Below, piece after piece: positions 33,667 through 42,331 of a stretch of DNA of 64,000 nt. The stretch comes from Streptomyces olivochromogenes (GTDB lineage Bacteria; Actinomycetota; Actinomycetes; Streptomycetales; Streptomycetaceae), in assembly GCF_001514115.1 (NCBI RefSeq), contig NZ_KQ948458.1, positions 1 through 64,000 of the forward strand. The letters are read 5' to 3'. The position numbers and the translations under genes are program-made. Each line of letters starts with the position of its first letter. Position 1 is the first letter of the stretch. A model generated the notes under the pieces. It saw only the letters and a list, made by a program, of their open reading frames with translations. It was not told the DNA's origin and did no database searches.

Positions 33667-34694
33667 AGGGCGGCTCCCTTCGTGAGCGGGGCGCTGCCCG
33701 TGTCGCGCTTGAGCAGGCGGAAGGTGACGAGGAGAACGAGTGCGGTGAGGACGAGCACCAGGCCGGTCGCCATCAGCTGGAGGGGCCAGTAGTGGGACTG
33801 GGGGTGCGAGTCGGTGTAGAAGCTGACGGCGTCGAGCCGGTGGTAGAGCGTGCTGCACTCCGAGCTGTGGCTGCTGCCGCACTGCGGGTCGGCCAGCCGG
33901 GCCCCGGTCGAGGTGAGGAGACCGTCGTGGACGGTGATCCCGAGGCTGGTGGGGCCGTCGTGGGTCAGGCTGGTGACCGTCCGCACCGTCGGCCACAGGT
34001 ACGGCAGGGCGAGGCTGAGGGCGGCCCGGACGCCTACCGTCCACACCGCCGACATGACGAGTGCGCTCAGGGAACCGCGCAGCCTGATGCCGGCGAGCGC
34101 GCCGACGGCAAGCCCGGACAGGGCGAGGGCGACGGTGGTCGGGCCGTTGGCGTGGAAGACGAAGGTGTCGGTCCAGCCCTTGGCGTTGTCGATCCGGCCC
34201 TGGCCGCGCACCCACATCCCCCGGTGCAGCACCACCAGCACGCTGGTGCCGACGGTGACGAGCGCGGCCGGCACGGCCAGTTTCACCGCCAGCCAGCGGG
34301 CCGGGGAGACCGACTGGGTCCACGCGAGCTGCGCGGTGCCGGTCTCCATCTCGCGGCCGATCAGCGAGGCGCCCGCCCAGGCCGCGACGAGGAACGGCAG
34401 GAAGGCCAGCGCGATGGAGGCGTACTGGGAGTACGACTTGTACCTGAGGATCGCGTCCTGGTCGTAGGCGCAGGTGGCCTTCGTGCAGCGGTCGTACTCC
34501 CGCCACGCCGCGGCGGCCGCGTCCGTCCCCGGGCCGTACAGCCACAGCAACAGGGCCGCGAGTGCGACGAACAGACCGGCCCAGAGGTAGAGCGCCGGGC
34601 GGTGCAGCAGCAGCACCGTGCGCACCAGGCCGCGTGTGGCGGACGGGCGGCGCGTGGGCGTCGCCGTGGTGCCGGGGGCCGTCAGTGTGGTCAT
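33663..34694 (-). CDS. ABC-2-like transporter permease (first permease)
   Basis: A 343-aa membrane protein paralogous to the next gene (TGTAQLAWTQSVSPARWLAVKLAVP). About six helices, a Cys pair in an external loop (DPQCGSSHSSEC). ATG at 34694 overlaps the ATPase stop (ATGA). Pairing with the ATPase and GntR regulator suggests an efflux or membrane-stress system of YtrA-operon type. Confidence 0.85.
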   Translation of the reverse strand: MTTLTAPGTTATPTRRPSATRGLVRTVLLLHRPALYLWAGLFVALAALLLWLYGPGTDAAAAAWREYDRCTKATCAYDQDAILRYKSYSQYASIALAFLPFLVAAWAGASLIGREMETGTAQLAWTQSVSPARWLAVKLAVPAALVTVGTSVLVVLHRGMWVRGQGRIDNAKGWTDTFVFHANGPTTVALALSGLAVGALAGIRLRGSLSALVMSAVWTVGVRAALSLALPYLWPTVRTVTSLTHDGPTSLGITVHDGLLTSTGARLADPQCGSSHSSECSTLYHRLDAVSFYTDSHPQSHYWPLQLMATGLVLVLTALVLLVTFRLLKRDTGSAPLTKGAAL

Positions 34695-35596
34695 GCGGCG
34701 GACTCCTGGGCGGCGGTGCGGGCGGAGGCGAGGATCAGTGCGGGGGCCTCGGGGCTGCGCAGGTGCGCGAGGACCAGTTCCTCCAGGGAGGGTGTGGTGG
34801 CGCGGGCGTCGGGTCCGCCGGAGAACGGGCCCTGAGGGCGGATCAGGGCGGTCAACTGGCGCCCCGTGGTGCGGGATTCGACCACGGTGTGCGGAGTGAG
34901 GTCACGGACCGGCCCGGTGGTCAGGGTGTGCGCGGCCAGCAGGTCGTCCAGGTCGCCGGCCAGTCGCACCTGGCCGCCGCCTATCAGCAGCAGGTAGTCG
35001 CAGGAGCCCTCCAGCTCGGCGACGACGTGCGAGGACATCACGACCGTCGTGCCGTACTGGGCGGCCTCGGCCATCAGCGTGCCCATCAGCTCGTGGCGGG
35101 CGAGCGGGTCGAGGTCGGCCATCGGCTCGTCCAGGAGCAGGAGTTCGGGCCGCTTGCCGAGCGCGAGGGCGAGCGCCACGCGGGTGCGCTGACCGCCGGA
35201 GAGCGTTCGGACCTTGGCCTTCGGGTCCAGCCCGCCGTTCTCGTACGTGATCCGCTCGGCGACCGAGGCGTCCCAGCGGGCGGGGTTGAGCTCGTGGCCC
35301 AGACGCAGCGTCTGGGCCACCGTGAGCTGCGGGTACAGCGGCTTGTTCTGGGCGACGTACGCGATGCGTTCGCGGGCGGCGGCCGGATGGCTGCCGAGCA
35401 CGGTCAGGGAGCCCTCGGTGGGGGCGAGCAGTCCGGCGGCGTGGGCCAGCAGGGTCGACTTGCCCGCGCCGTTGGGTCCGACGACGGCGCAGACGCGTCC
35501 CGTGGGGAGCCGGAAGGAGCACTCGTGAAGTGCCCAGCCCCCGCGCCGCCCGAACCGCTTGCCGAGGCCGGCCGCCTCCATGGCGGTGTCGCTCAT
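34691..35596 (-). CDS. ABC transporter ATP-binding protein (YtrB-like)
   Basis: A 301-aa ATPase: Walker A GPNGAGKST, signature LSGGQRTRVALALAL, Walker B LLLLDEPMADLDP, and H-loop VMSSHVVAELEG. The C-terminal extension is about 80 residues. ATG at 35596 overlaps the GntR stop, so regulator and transporter are coupled. The substrate is unknown; related YtrA-controlled ABC operons respond to cell-wall antibiotics. Confidence 0.92.
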   Translation of the reverse strand: MSDTAMEAAGLGKRFGRRGGWALHECSFRLPTGRVCAVVGPNGAGKSTLLAHAAGLLAPTEGSLTVLGSHPAAARERIAYVAQNKPLYPQLTVAQTLRLGHELNPARWDASVAERITYENGGLDPKAKVRTLSGGQRTRVALALALGKRPELLLLDEPMADLDPLARHELMGTLMAEAAQYGTTVVMSSHVVAELEGSCDYLLLIGGGQVRLAGDLDDLLAAHTLTTGPVRDLTPHTVVESRTTGRQLTALIRPQGPFSGGPDARATTPSLEELVLAHLRSPEAPALILASARTAAQESAA

Positions 35597-35979
35597 TCCT
35601 TGTCTCCCTTGCTGAACTTTTCCAGTACGGCGGTGAAGAGCGCCGCCACGTCGTCTTGATCGAGCCCGGCCTCGCGGGCCCTGGCCGCCCAGTCGTCGAG
35701 CTCGGCGCGCAGGGGCGAGTCGGCGGGGGCGGTGCCCAGCGAGCGCTTCACGAAGGTGCCGAGGCCGCGTCTGGCCTCGACCAGGCCCTCGCGCTCCAGC
35801 TCGCGGTAGGCCTTCAGGACGGTGTTCGGGTTGATGGCGGTGGCCTCGACGACCTCGCGGGCCGTGGGCAGCTTGTCGCCCGGCTCCAGCATCCCCAGGC
35901 GCAGCGCCTGCTTGGTCTGCTGGACGATCTGGACGTAGGTGGCCACGCCGCTGCGCCGGTCGATGCGGTATTCGACCAC
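35593..35979 (-). CDS. GntR-family regulator, YtrA subfamily
   Basis: A 128-aa short GntR repressor: winged helix (about 11-76: YVQIVQQTKQALRLGMLEPGDKLPTAREV...NPNTVLKAYRELEREGLVEARRGLGTFV) and only a brief helical tail, as in YtrA. GTG at 35979 uses GGGTGG as ribosome site. The operator palindrome at 35987-36022 covers that site and so is well placed for autoregulation of the whole ABC operon. Confidence 0.92.
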   Translation of the reverse strand: MVEYRIDRRSGVATYVQIVQQTKQALRLGMLEPGDKLPTAREVVEATAINPNTVLKAYRELEREGLVEARRGLGTFVKRSLGTAPADSPLRAELDDWAARAREAGLDQDDVAALFTAVLEKFSKGDKE

Positions 35980-35986
35980 TCGAACA

Positions 35987-36022
35987 ACCACCCTTTCACT
36001 AATTGAGTAGTGAAAGGGTGGT
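35987..36022. promoter_or_regulatory. Large operator palindrome for the YtrA-type GntR
   Basis: Perfect 14-bp arms ACCACCCTTTCACT (35987-36000) and AGTGAAAGGGTGGT (36009-36022) with an 8-nt centre. It begins 8 bp upstream of the GTG and overlaps its ribosome site, so it may act at transcription and as an RNA hairpin hiding the ribosome site. ACT...AGT cores fit YtrA-type sites. Confidence 0.85.
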
Positions 36023-36061
36023 GCAAGGGGGTGTCCGGAGTCAAGCCCGAACATCGCGGAG

Positions 36062-36124
36062 GCGAGCCGGGAAGTCGCTGAGGTGCGCCGGGAAGTCGCT
36101 GAGGTCCGCCGGGAAGTCGCTGAG
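36062..36124. repeat. Three tandem 21-bp repeats
   Basis: Units at 36062-36082, 36083-36103 and 36104-36124 sharing GCCGGGAAGTCGCTGAG. They lie between the GntR operator and the sigma factor gene, about 65 bp before the latter. No open frame with a start uses them convincingly. Confidence 0.9.
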
Positions 36125-36189
36125 GCGAGTCCGGAAAATTCGATGCCGGATGCGTGAACCGATCGGCGGGGCTCGTCCGATGAGGGGAT

Positions 36190-36732
36190 GTGAGGGAAAC
36201 GAGAAGCGACGGGGAGCTGCTGCGGGCCATCGCGGCGGACACGGACCGTCGCGCCTTCGAGGAGCTGTACCGGCGGTATGCGCCGTGGCTGACCGCGCGG
36301 CTGCGCGGTCGGTGCGCCGATGCCGGGGTCGTCGACGACGTCGTGCAGGAGACCTTCCTCGCCATCTGGCGCGGCACCGCGAGTTACCGGGAGGAGGGTG
36401 ACGCGGCGGGCTGGCTGTGGCGCATCGGCTCGCGGCGGCTGATCGACACGCTGCGCGGCGACGGCGCGCGCGGCCGGTTGCGCCAGACACTGGCCCGCTT
36501 CCGCCACCGGCACGAGGCCTCCGCAGAGGAGCGCGTCCTGGCCGGGGTCGAGCACGGCGACCTCGCGGGCGCGTTGATACGGCTCTCACCCGAGCTGCGC
36601 GCGGTCCTCCAGGCCACGGTGATCGACGGACTCACGACCCGGGAAGCGGCCGTCCTGCTCGGCATTCCACCCGGCACGGTCAAGACGCGGGCCCTGCGGG
36701 CGCGCAAGCAGCTGCGGGAGGAGCTGGCATGA
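36190..36732 (+). CDS. ECF RNA polymerase sigma factor
   Basis: A 180-aa group 4 sigma factor: region 2 (FEELYRRYAPWLTARLRGRC...VDDVVQETFLAIWRG...WLWRIGSRRLIDTLRG) and region 4 (LIRLSPELRAVLQATVIDGLTTREAAVLLGIPPGTVKTRALRARKQL). GTG at 36190 has GAGGGG upstream. First of five genes, each overlapping the next by 4 nt: sigma, anti-sigma, ABC ATPase, permease, membrane protein. Its partner anti-sigma is the next gene. Confidence 0.93.
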   Translation: MRETRSDGELLRAIAADTDRRAFEELYRRYAPWLTARLRGRCADAGVVDDVVQETFLAIWRGTASYREEGDAAGWLWRIGSRRLIDTLRGDGARGRLRQTLARFRHRHEASAEERVLAGVEHGDLAGALIRLSPELRAVLQATVIDGLTTREAAVLLGIPPGTVKTRALRARKQLREELA

Positions 36733-37766
36733 GCGGCGGAGATGACGAGGCCATCGGCGGAGACCGCCGGGACACGGGTGGGGGTGGAGAGGACATGAGC
36801 GGGTTGGACGAGGACATGGCCGCCGGTCGGAGCGCGTCCGGTGCGGGTGCGGGTGACGCCGATCGGACTGCGTCCGGCGCCGACGGTTCCCCGGACGGAC
36901 GGTGGCACGCGGACGCCGAGGACCTCCGGGCCTATGCGCGCGGCGAGTTGGCGCCGCCCCGGCTCTGGTCCGTCGACACCCACCTCGTGGCGTGCGCGCC
37001 CTGCCGGGAGGCGCTCGCCACCGTGAGCGATCCGGTCGTCCTGGACGCCGGATGGGAGCGGCTCGACGCCGAGCTGGACGCGCCACGACCACGGCTGCTC
37101 GAGTCGCTGCTGGTGCGGATCGGCGTCGCCGACCACACGGCACGGCTGCTGGCGGCCACGCCCGTGCTGCGCCGCTCCTGGCTGGCCGCGGTCGCCCTCG
37201 TCCTCCTCATGGCCGTGGTGGCGACCGACGCCGGACGGGTCGCGGCCTCGCCCACGCTGTTCCTCGCCCTCGCCCCCCTGCTCCCGCTCGCCGGGGTCGC
37301 GCTGTCCTACGGACCGGTGCTCGACCCGACGTACGAGATGGCTGTGGTGTCACCCCTCCACGGATTCCGGCTGCTGATGATCCGCACGGTGGCCGTGCTC
37401 ACCACCGGCCTCGTTCTGAACGGCCTCGCGACCCTCGCACTCCCCGCGTACGGGCTGCGCGCGCTGGCCTGGCTGCTGCCCGCCCTCGCCCTCACCGGGA
37501 CAGGGCTCGCACTGACCGCCCGCTGGGGCCCGGTCCTCCCGCCCTGCCTGGTCGGCGGAGCGTGGGTCACGCTGCTGATGGTGGCCCACGCGAAGGCCGA
37601 CGGCGGCACCCTCGCGCCGTTCACGGCACTCGGCCAGGGCATCGCCGGCGCGGTCGCGGTACTGGCCGCCGGGCTGCTCTATCTCGTGCGGGACCGGTTC
37701 GACTTCTCCCCCTCGCACGCCTTCTTCGCCGACCACACCGACTTCTCCGACAGGAGCGCCGCATGA
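36729..37766 (+). CDS. Zinc-finger membrane anti-sigma factor
   Basis: A 345-aa protein. After a Gly/Asp-rich disordered start, a zf-HC2-type anti-sigma motif (HLVACAPCREAL, His-x3-Cys-x2-Cys, about residue 77-90) precedes roughly six transmembrane helices. It should bind the ECF factor and release it on a membrane signal. Six helices rather than one is unusual for this class and resembles ABC permease-like anti-sigma factors. ATG at 36729 overlaps the sigma stop (ATGA). Confidence 0.88.
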   Translation: MSGGDDEAIGGDRRDTGGGGEDMSGLDEDMAAGRSASGAGAGDADRTASGADGSPDGRWHADAEDLRAYARGELAPPRLWSVDTHLVACAPCREALATVSDPVVLDAGWERLDAELDAPRPRLLESLLVRIGVADHTARLLAATPVLRRSWLAAVALVLLMAVVATDAGRVAASPTLFLALAPLLPLAGVALSYGPVLDPTYEMAVVSPLHGFRLLMIRTVAVLTTGLVLNGLATLALPAYGLRALAWLLPALALTGTGLALTARWGPVLPPCLVGGAWVTLLMVAHAKADGGTLAPFTALGQGIAGAVAVLAAGLLYLVRDRFDFSPSHAFFADHTDFSDRSAA

Positions 37767-38623
37767 CCCCCACCGTCTCCGCCTCCGGACTCACTCTCCG
37801 GTACGGCGGGACCGTCGCCCTCGACGACGTCTCCCTGCGCCTGAGCGAGGGAGTGACCGGGCTGCTCGGGCCCAACGGCGCCGGGAAGACCACCCTGTTG
37901 CGGGTGCTCGCCACCGCCGTGCCCGCCGACCGAGGAGCCTTCACGGTGCTCGGGCACGACCCCGGCACGACCTCCGGCCGCCTGGACGTGCGGCGCGCGC
38001 TGGGCTATCTGCCGCAGACCCCGGCGTTCCACCCGGACTTCTCGGCCTTCGAGTTCGTCGACTACGTGGCGATCCTGAAGGAGCTGACGGACCGCTCCGC
38101 CCGGCACCGGGAGGTGCGGCGCGTGCTGGAGGCCGTCGACCTGTCCGACGTACGGGGCAAGCGCATCAAGAGGCTTTCGGGCGGTATGCGCCAGCGGGTC
38201 GGGCTGGCCGCCGCGCTGGTCGGCGACCCCGGCTTCCTCGTCCTGGACGAGCCGACCGTCGGCCTGGACCCCGAACAGCGCATGCGGTTCAGGGAATTGA
38301 TCGCTGAGTCGGGTGTGGGACGCACGGTCCTGCTCTCCACCCACCAGACCGAGGACGTCGCGATGCTCTGCCACCGCGTGATCGTCATGGTCCGCGGCAG
38401 CATCCGCTTCGAGGGCACCCCGGCCGAGCTGACCGCGCGGGCGGCGGGGCGGGTGTGGAGCAGTACGGCCCGCGACCCCGGCGCGAGAGCCGGCTGGCGT
38501 ACGGGCACGGGTTCCTTCCGCAATGTCGGCGACCCGCCCAAGGGCGCCGATCTCCTCGAACCGACCCTGGAGGACGGCTACTTGCTCACTCTCGACGGCG
38601 AGCCGGCGGAGGTGGCGGCATGA
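37763..38623 (+). CDS. ABC transporter ATP-binding protein
   Basis: A 286-aa ATPase: Walker A GPNGAGKTT, signature LSGGMRQRVGLAAAL, Walker B LVLDEPTVGLDP, H-loop LSTHQTEDV. The N-terminus matches MTPTVSASGLTLRYGG. It overlaps the anti-sigma stop (ATGA) and so is coupled to the regulator. The C-terminal part is longer than a minimal ATPase. Confidence 0.93.
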   Translation: MTPTVSASGLTLRYGGTVALDDVSLRLSEGVTGLLGPNGAGKTTLLRVLATAVPADRGAFTVLGHDPGTTSGRLDVRRALGYLPQTPAFHPDFSAFEFVDYVAILKELTDRSARHREVRRVLEAVDLSDVRGKRIKRLSGGMRQRVGLAAALVGDPGFLVLDEPTVGLDPEQRMRFRELIAESGVGRTVLLSTHQTEDVAMLCHRVIVMVRGSIRFEGTPAELTARAAGRVWSSTARDPGARAGWRTGTGSFRNVGDPPKGADLLEPTLEDGYLLTLDGEPAEVAA

Positions 38624-40194
38624 GCGAGCTGGTGACCCGCACGGTCGTGGAGGAGGCGGCCCCCACGGGGGTGGAGCCGCCCGCCCAGGACCTGCACCCG
38701 AACAGGACGCGTGCCGTCATCGCCCTCGCCCGCTTCGAGGCACGCGAACTGCTGATGCAGATCCCGGTGCTCGTCTTCCTCCTCCTGTACGTCGCCTACA
38801 CCGGCTGGGGGATGTTCAACGGCCGGGAGGGCATGGACGACTATCCGGTCCTCCACGATGTCGACCGGTCCACCCAGACCGCCCCCCTGCTCCTCGCCCT
38901 CGTGCTGTTCGTCAGCATCAACCGCGCCGTGCTCCGCTCCCGCAGGCAAGGCACCGACCGGCACTTCGACGTGCTCGTCATGGAGCCGTGGCGGCGTTCG
39001 CTGGCCCACGCCCTGTCGGCCGTGCCGTTCGCGGTGTTCACCGCGCTGGTCGTGGGATTCGAGTTCACCTGGGCGGCCCTGAAGCCCGGCGCGGTCGGCC
39101 ACGGCTCGCTCGCCGAACTGCTCGTGGGCCCCCTGTCGATACTCCTCGCCGGGGCCCTCGGCGTCCTGGTCGCGCGGTCGATCCCCTTCACGTTCGCGGT
39201 CCCGCCCTTCGTCATCGGTATGTACGTCCTCACGACCCTCGTGGCCGCGAGCACACAGGGCACGCACTGGGTGCAGTGGCTGGCACCGGTGGTCACCGAG
39301 GAAGGCGCCCACCCGTTCCCCTCCGACCTGCTGGGCCGCCCGGCCGCCTGGCACGTGCTGTATCTGGTGGGGCTCATCGTGCTGCTGCTGTGCCTCGCGC
39401 TGCTGATCAACGGCGGTCGTACGCCCAGGATCAAGGCGATCACGGTCCTCGCCCTCGCCGTCATGGCCCAGGGCATCGCGGGGCAGGCCCCGGGTGACTC
39501 GGCCGCGCTGATCGCGGCCCGCGCGAAGGCGTCCGCCACCCCGGAGAAGGTGCAGACCTGCGTCGCGCACGAAAGGTCGACGTACTGCGCCTACCCCGAG
39601 TGGACCGGCCAGACCGCCGACTGGGCCGAGGTGGTCCAGCGCGTCCAGTCCCTCGCGGGCGGCCCGGCCTCGGCCGAGCGGCTGACGGTGCGCCAGCGGG
39701 TCGACGCCCGCTCCGGCCTGGAGAGCGACTCCGCGCTGGAGCCGGCCAAAGCGCCGGGGGTCGTGACCGTCGGCACGCGCTGGGGCGGCAACCGGATCCC
39801 GGAGTTCGCCGTGGGGGTGGCCTCGGTTCTGGTGACGGGGGATGAGACATCCAGCGGCGAGGTGTGCGACGCCCGCTCGGTGATCATCATGTGGCTGGCG
39901 CTGGGCTCGGAGTCCCACCCGCTGACCATGCTGCGCCATGTCCGCCTCGACGACTCCATCACCGGCGGAGGGCTCGCCCTCGCGCCCACGAACCCGGTCT
40001 CCATGAACGCCGCGCAGACAGAAGTGATCAAGGAGCTGCTGCAGAAGCCCCGCTACAGCGTCATCCCCAAGGTGAAGGCCCACTGGGCGGAGCTCACGTC
40101 CCCCAAGACGACGACGGCCCAGGTGGCTCAGCTGCTGGGAGTGCCGACGCCCACCGGCCCGGGCGCGCTGAGCGTCAAGACATGCGAGGAGTGA
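38620..40194 (+). CDS. ABC-2-type permease with large C-terminal extracytoplasmic domain
   Basis: A 524-aa membrane protein: about six helices in residues 40-290, then a roughly 230-residue soluble domain with several Cys (QTCVAHERSTYCAYPEW, ..GEVCDARS.., SVKTCEE) and no known motif. The N-terminus starts with a Val/Glu/Pro-rich leader. ATG at 38620 overlaps the ATPase stop. Confidence 0.85.
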   Translation: MSELVTRTVVEEAAPTGVEPPAQDLHPNRTRAVIALARFEARELLMQIPVLVFLLLYVAYTGWGMFNGREGMDDYPVLHDVDRSTQTAPLLLALVLFVSINRAVLRSRRQGTDRHFDVLVMEPWRRSLAHALSAVPFAVFTALVVGFEFTWAALKPGAVGHGSLAELLVGPLSILLAGALGVLVARSIPFTFAVPPFVIGMYVLTTLVAASTQGTHWVQWLAPVVTEEGAHPFPSDLLGRPAAWHVLYLVGLIVLLLCLALLINGGRTPRIKAITVLALAVMAQGIAGQAPGDSAALIAARAKASATPEKVQTCVAHERSTYCAYPEWTGQTADWAEVVQRVQSLAGGPASAERLTVRQRVDARSGLESDSALEPAKAPGVVTVGTRWGGNRIPEFAVGVASVLVTGDETSSGEVCDARSVIIMWLALGSESHPLTMLRHVRLDDSITGGGLALAPTNPVSMNAAQTEVIKELLQKPRYSVIPKVKAHWAELTSPKTTTAQVAQLLGVPTPTGPGALSVKTCEE

Positions 40195-41066
40195 CCGTGC
40201 TCGACGACGCGGGTACGGCCGGAAATGCGGAGAGTGCTGGCAGCACCGGGGATGCGGAGGGCGCCGGAACGGCGGGAAGCCGCGGAAGGGCTGGAACTGC
40301 GGGAACGGTGGGAAGCGGGGGAACTGCGGGAACGGTAGGAAGCGGGGGAACGGTGGGAAGTGGGCTGGCCGTGGGAAGTGGGGTGACCGCGGGCGGTATC
40401 CCGTCCCGGGGGCGCCCGTACACCGTGGCCCGCGCCATCCTCCGCCCCCTCTGGCGCACCATCCCCCGGCGGGCGCTGGTGACCGGTGCCGTACTGGGGC
40501 TGCTGTTCGCCGGGATCCCGCGGCTGTTCTCCCTCCGGCTCGACACGTGGGCCGGCCTCAACCTCCTGCGGGCCGCCGCGCTCACCTTCGCTCTGGGCCT
40601 GGCCTTCCTGCTGGACGATCCGGCCCGGCACATCACCGCGGCGGTGCCGACCCGGCGTCCGGTGCGGGTCGGCCTGCGGGTGGCGCTCGTCGCCCCGTCG
40701 GCCGTGCTGTGGTGGACGGCGGCGCTGTTCCTCATACCGGAGCAGGCCCGGCCGCCGGTGGGCGCCGTGACCTTGGAGGCCGCCGCCACGGCGTTGCTCG
40801 CGCCGGCGGCCGCGGCGGTCATGGTGCGGTTCACCGACCGGGCCGAGCCGGGAGGCGCGGTGTGCGTCGGACTACTGGCCATGGCGGTGCTGGCGCACCT
40901 GCTGCTCCCCGAGCGGTGGACGCTCTTCCCCGCTCCGTTCGCCCCGCGCTGGGAGGGCGCCCATCAGACATGGGCGGTGATCCTGGTCGCGGCGGCGCTG
41001 GCCGGGGCGTGGTCCTGCGCGGAACCCCTACGGAGGTGGCGACCCGCCGCCTTCGCTCACCGGTGA
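40191..41066 (+). CDS. Polytopic membrane protein with Gly/Ser/Thr repeat N-terminus
   Basis: A 291-aa protein of unknown function ending the sigma-ABC operon. The first 70 residues consist of GTAGTVGSGG-type repeats made by DNA repeats of about 33 bp. Then follow about six helices (ALVTGAVLGLLFAGIPRLF..., LNLLRAAALTFALGLAFLL...). It may be a third membrane subunit. GTG at 40191 overlaps the permease stop (GTGA). Confidence 0.75.
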   Translation: MTVLDDAGTAGNAESAGSTGDAEGAGTAGSRGRAGTAGTVGSGGTAGTVGSGGTVGSGLAVGSGVTAGGIPSRGRPYTVARAILRPLWRTIPRRALVTGAVLGLLFAGIPRLFSLRLDTWAGLNLLRAAALTFALGLAFLLDDPARHITAAVPTRRPVRVGLRVALVAPSAVLWWTAALFLIPEQARPPVGAVTLEAAATALLAPAAAAVMVRFTDRAEPGGAVCVGLLAMAVLAHLLLPERWTLFPAPFAPRWEGAHQTWAVILVAAALAGAWSCAEPLRRWRPAAFAHR

Positions 41067-41130
41067 CACGAAGACGCGGGCGCGGACGGGCGGGGACACC
41101 GGACCGCCAAGGACACCGCAGACCGACATT

Positions 41131-41180
41131 CACCGGACCTGCAAGGACGCCGGACCACCGGACCTGCAAGGACGCCGGAC
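41131..41180. repeat. Two perfect tandem 25-bp repeats
   Basis: Unit starting CACCGGACCTGCAAGGACGC, at 41131-41155 and 41156-41180. Situated between the membrane protein stop and the mshD stop (convergent). Flanking degenerate copies suggest a slippage-prone array. No terminator-like hairpin is obvious. Confidence 0.9.
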
Positions 41181-41204
41181 CAGTAGAAGACACCGGACCG
41201 ACGG

Positions 41205-42131
41205 TCAGGACTCGCTGCGGTACATCAGGTCCGTCTCGTGCGTGCGGAAGCCGAGCCGCTCGTACACGGTCACGGCCGCCTTGTTGTCGGCGTCGACGTA
41301 GAGCATGGCCGTCGGCAGACCCTGCCGGGCGAGGTGGCGGAGCCCGATCGTGGTGAGGGCCTTGCCGAGACCGCCGCCCTGGGCGCCCGGGCGGACTCCG
41401 AGGACGTACACCTCACCGAGGCCCTCCTCGGCGTGGACCTTCGTCCAGTGGAAGCCGACGAGTTCGTCGCCGCGGAAGGCGAGGAAGAACCCGGACGGGT
41501 CGAACCACACCTCCGCCTTGCGGTCGTCCAGGTCGCGCTGGGTGAGGGAGCCCTGCTCGGGGTGGTGGGCGAAGGCCTCGGCGTTCAGGGCGAGCCAGGC
41601 CGCGTCGTCCTGGCCGGGCACGAAGGTGCGGACGTTCACGCCGTCCGCGAGCTTCGGTTCGGGCAGGTCGAGGTCGGTCAACGGCCGCCGCAGCTGGCGC
41701 AGTTCGCGGAAGAGGGTGAGGCCGAGGACCTGGGCGAGATGCCGGGCGGCGGAGTGACCGCCGTGCGCCCACACGCGCAGCCGCTTGCCGGACTCGGCGA
41801 GCAGGGCCGAGCCCAGGGCCCGGCCGTGGCCGTGGCCGCGGTGCGCCGGGTGCACGACCAGTTCGGCGGCCGGGGCCTCCACCGGGTCGGTGTCCTCCAA
41901 CTGCGCGTACCCGATCAGCTCGTCGCCGAGGGTCAGCAGCAGATGGCGCACGCCCTCGCGGGCGCCGCCCTTCAGCTGGAGCCGGCCCTGCTCGGAGACC
42001 GCCTGCTGCCCGTCGGCCCGGGCGGCCTCCGCGAGCAGCCGGAGCACGTCCTCGGCCTGGGCCGGGGAGAGCGCGGTGTGGGTCTCGATGGAGCGGGTGA
42101 GGGCGTGGGGCGCGGTGTCGTCGCTGGTCAT
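41205..42131 (-). CDS. mshD: Mycothiol synthase MshD (mycothiol acetyltransferase)
   Basis: A 308-aa protein made of two GNAT domains in tandem. Acetyl-CoA loops are VVHPAHRGHGHGRAL in the first domain and VLGVRPGAQGGGLGKALT in the second; the second also has AVTVYERLGFRTHETDLMY. The length and double-GNAT layout are those of MshD, which makes mycothiol from cysteinyl-GlcN-Ins and acetyl-CoA. ATG at 42131; the frame is open to 42242 but the extra residues are not conserved-looking. Confidence 0.95.
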   Translation of the reverse strand: MTSDDTAPHALTRSIETHTALSPAQAEDVLRLLAEAARADGQQAVSEQGRLQLKGGAREGVRHLLLTLGDELIGYAQLEDTDPVEAPAAELVVHPAHRGHGHGRALGSALLAESGKRLRVWAHGGHSAARHLAQVLGLTLFRELRQLRRPLTDLDLPEPKLADGVNVRTFVPGQDDAAWLALNAEAFAHHPEQGSLTQRDLDDRKAEVWFDPSGFFLAFRGDELVGFHWTKVHAEEGLGEVYVLGVRPGAQGGGLGKALTTIGLRHLARQGLPTAMLYVDADNKAAVTVYERLGFRTHETDLMYRSES

Positions 42132-42331
42132 GGATACGAGGGTACGGCGCGGTGTTTTACGGACAAGGAGTTGCGCGGCGTCGATGTGGCTCGTGGCGGG
42201 GTGAGGAGGGGCTTGCGTCAGGTGGTGGTGAGGCGATGGCAACCAGTCTGTAACCCCGAACCCCCTGTTGCGCTACGCGCGTTGATTCTAAAGTGCGCGT
42301 AAAACCACAGCCGTCCCACTGGGGGGAACCC

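Noticed and set aside
36062..36124. Possible CRISPR or coding repeat
   Set aside because: Units are 21 bp with no spacers, and no framed start precedes them.
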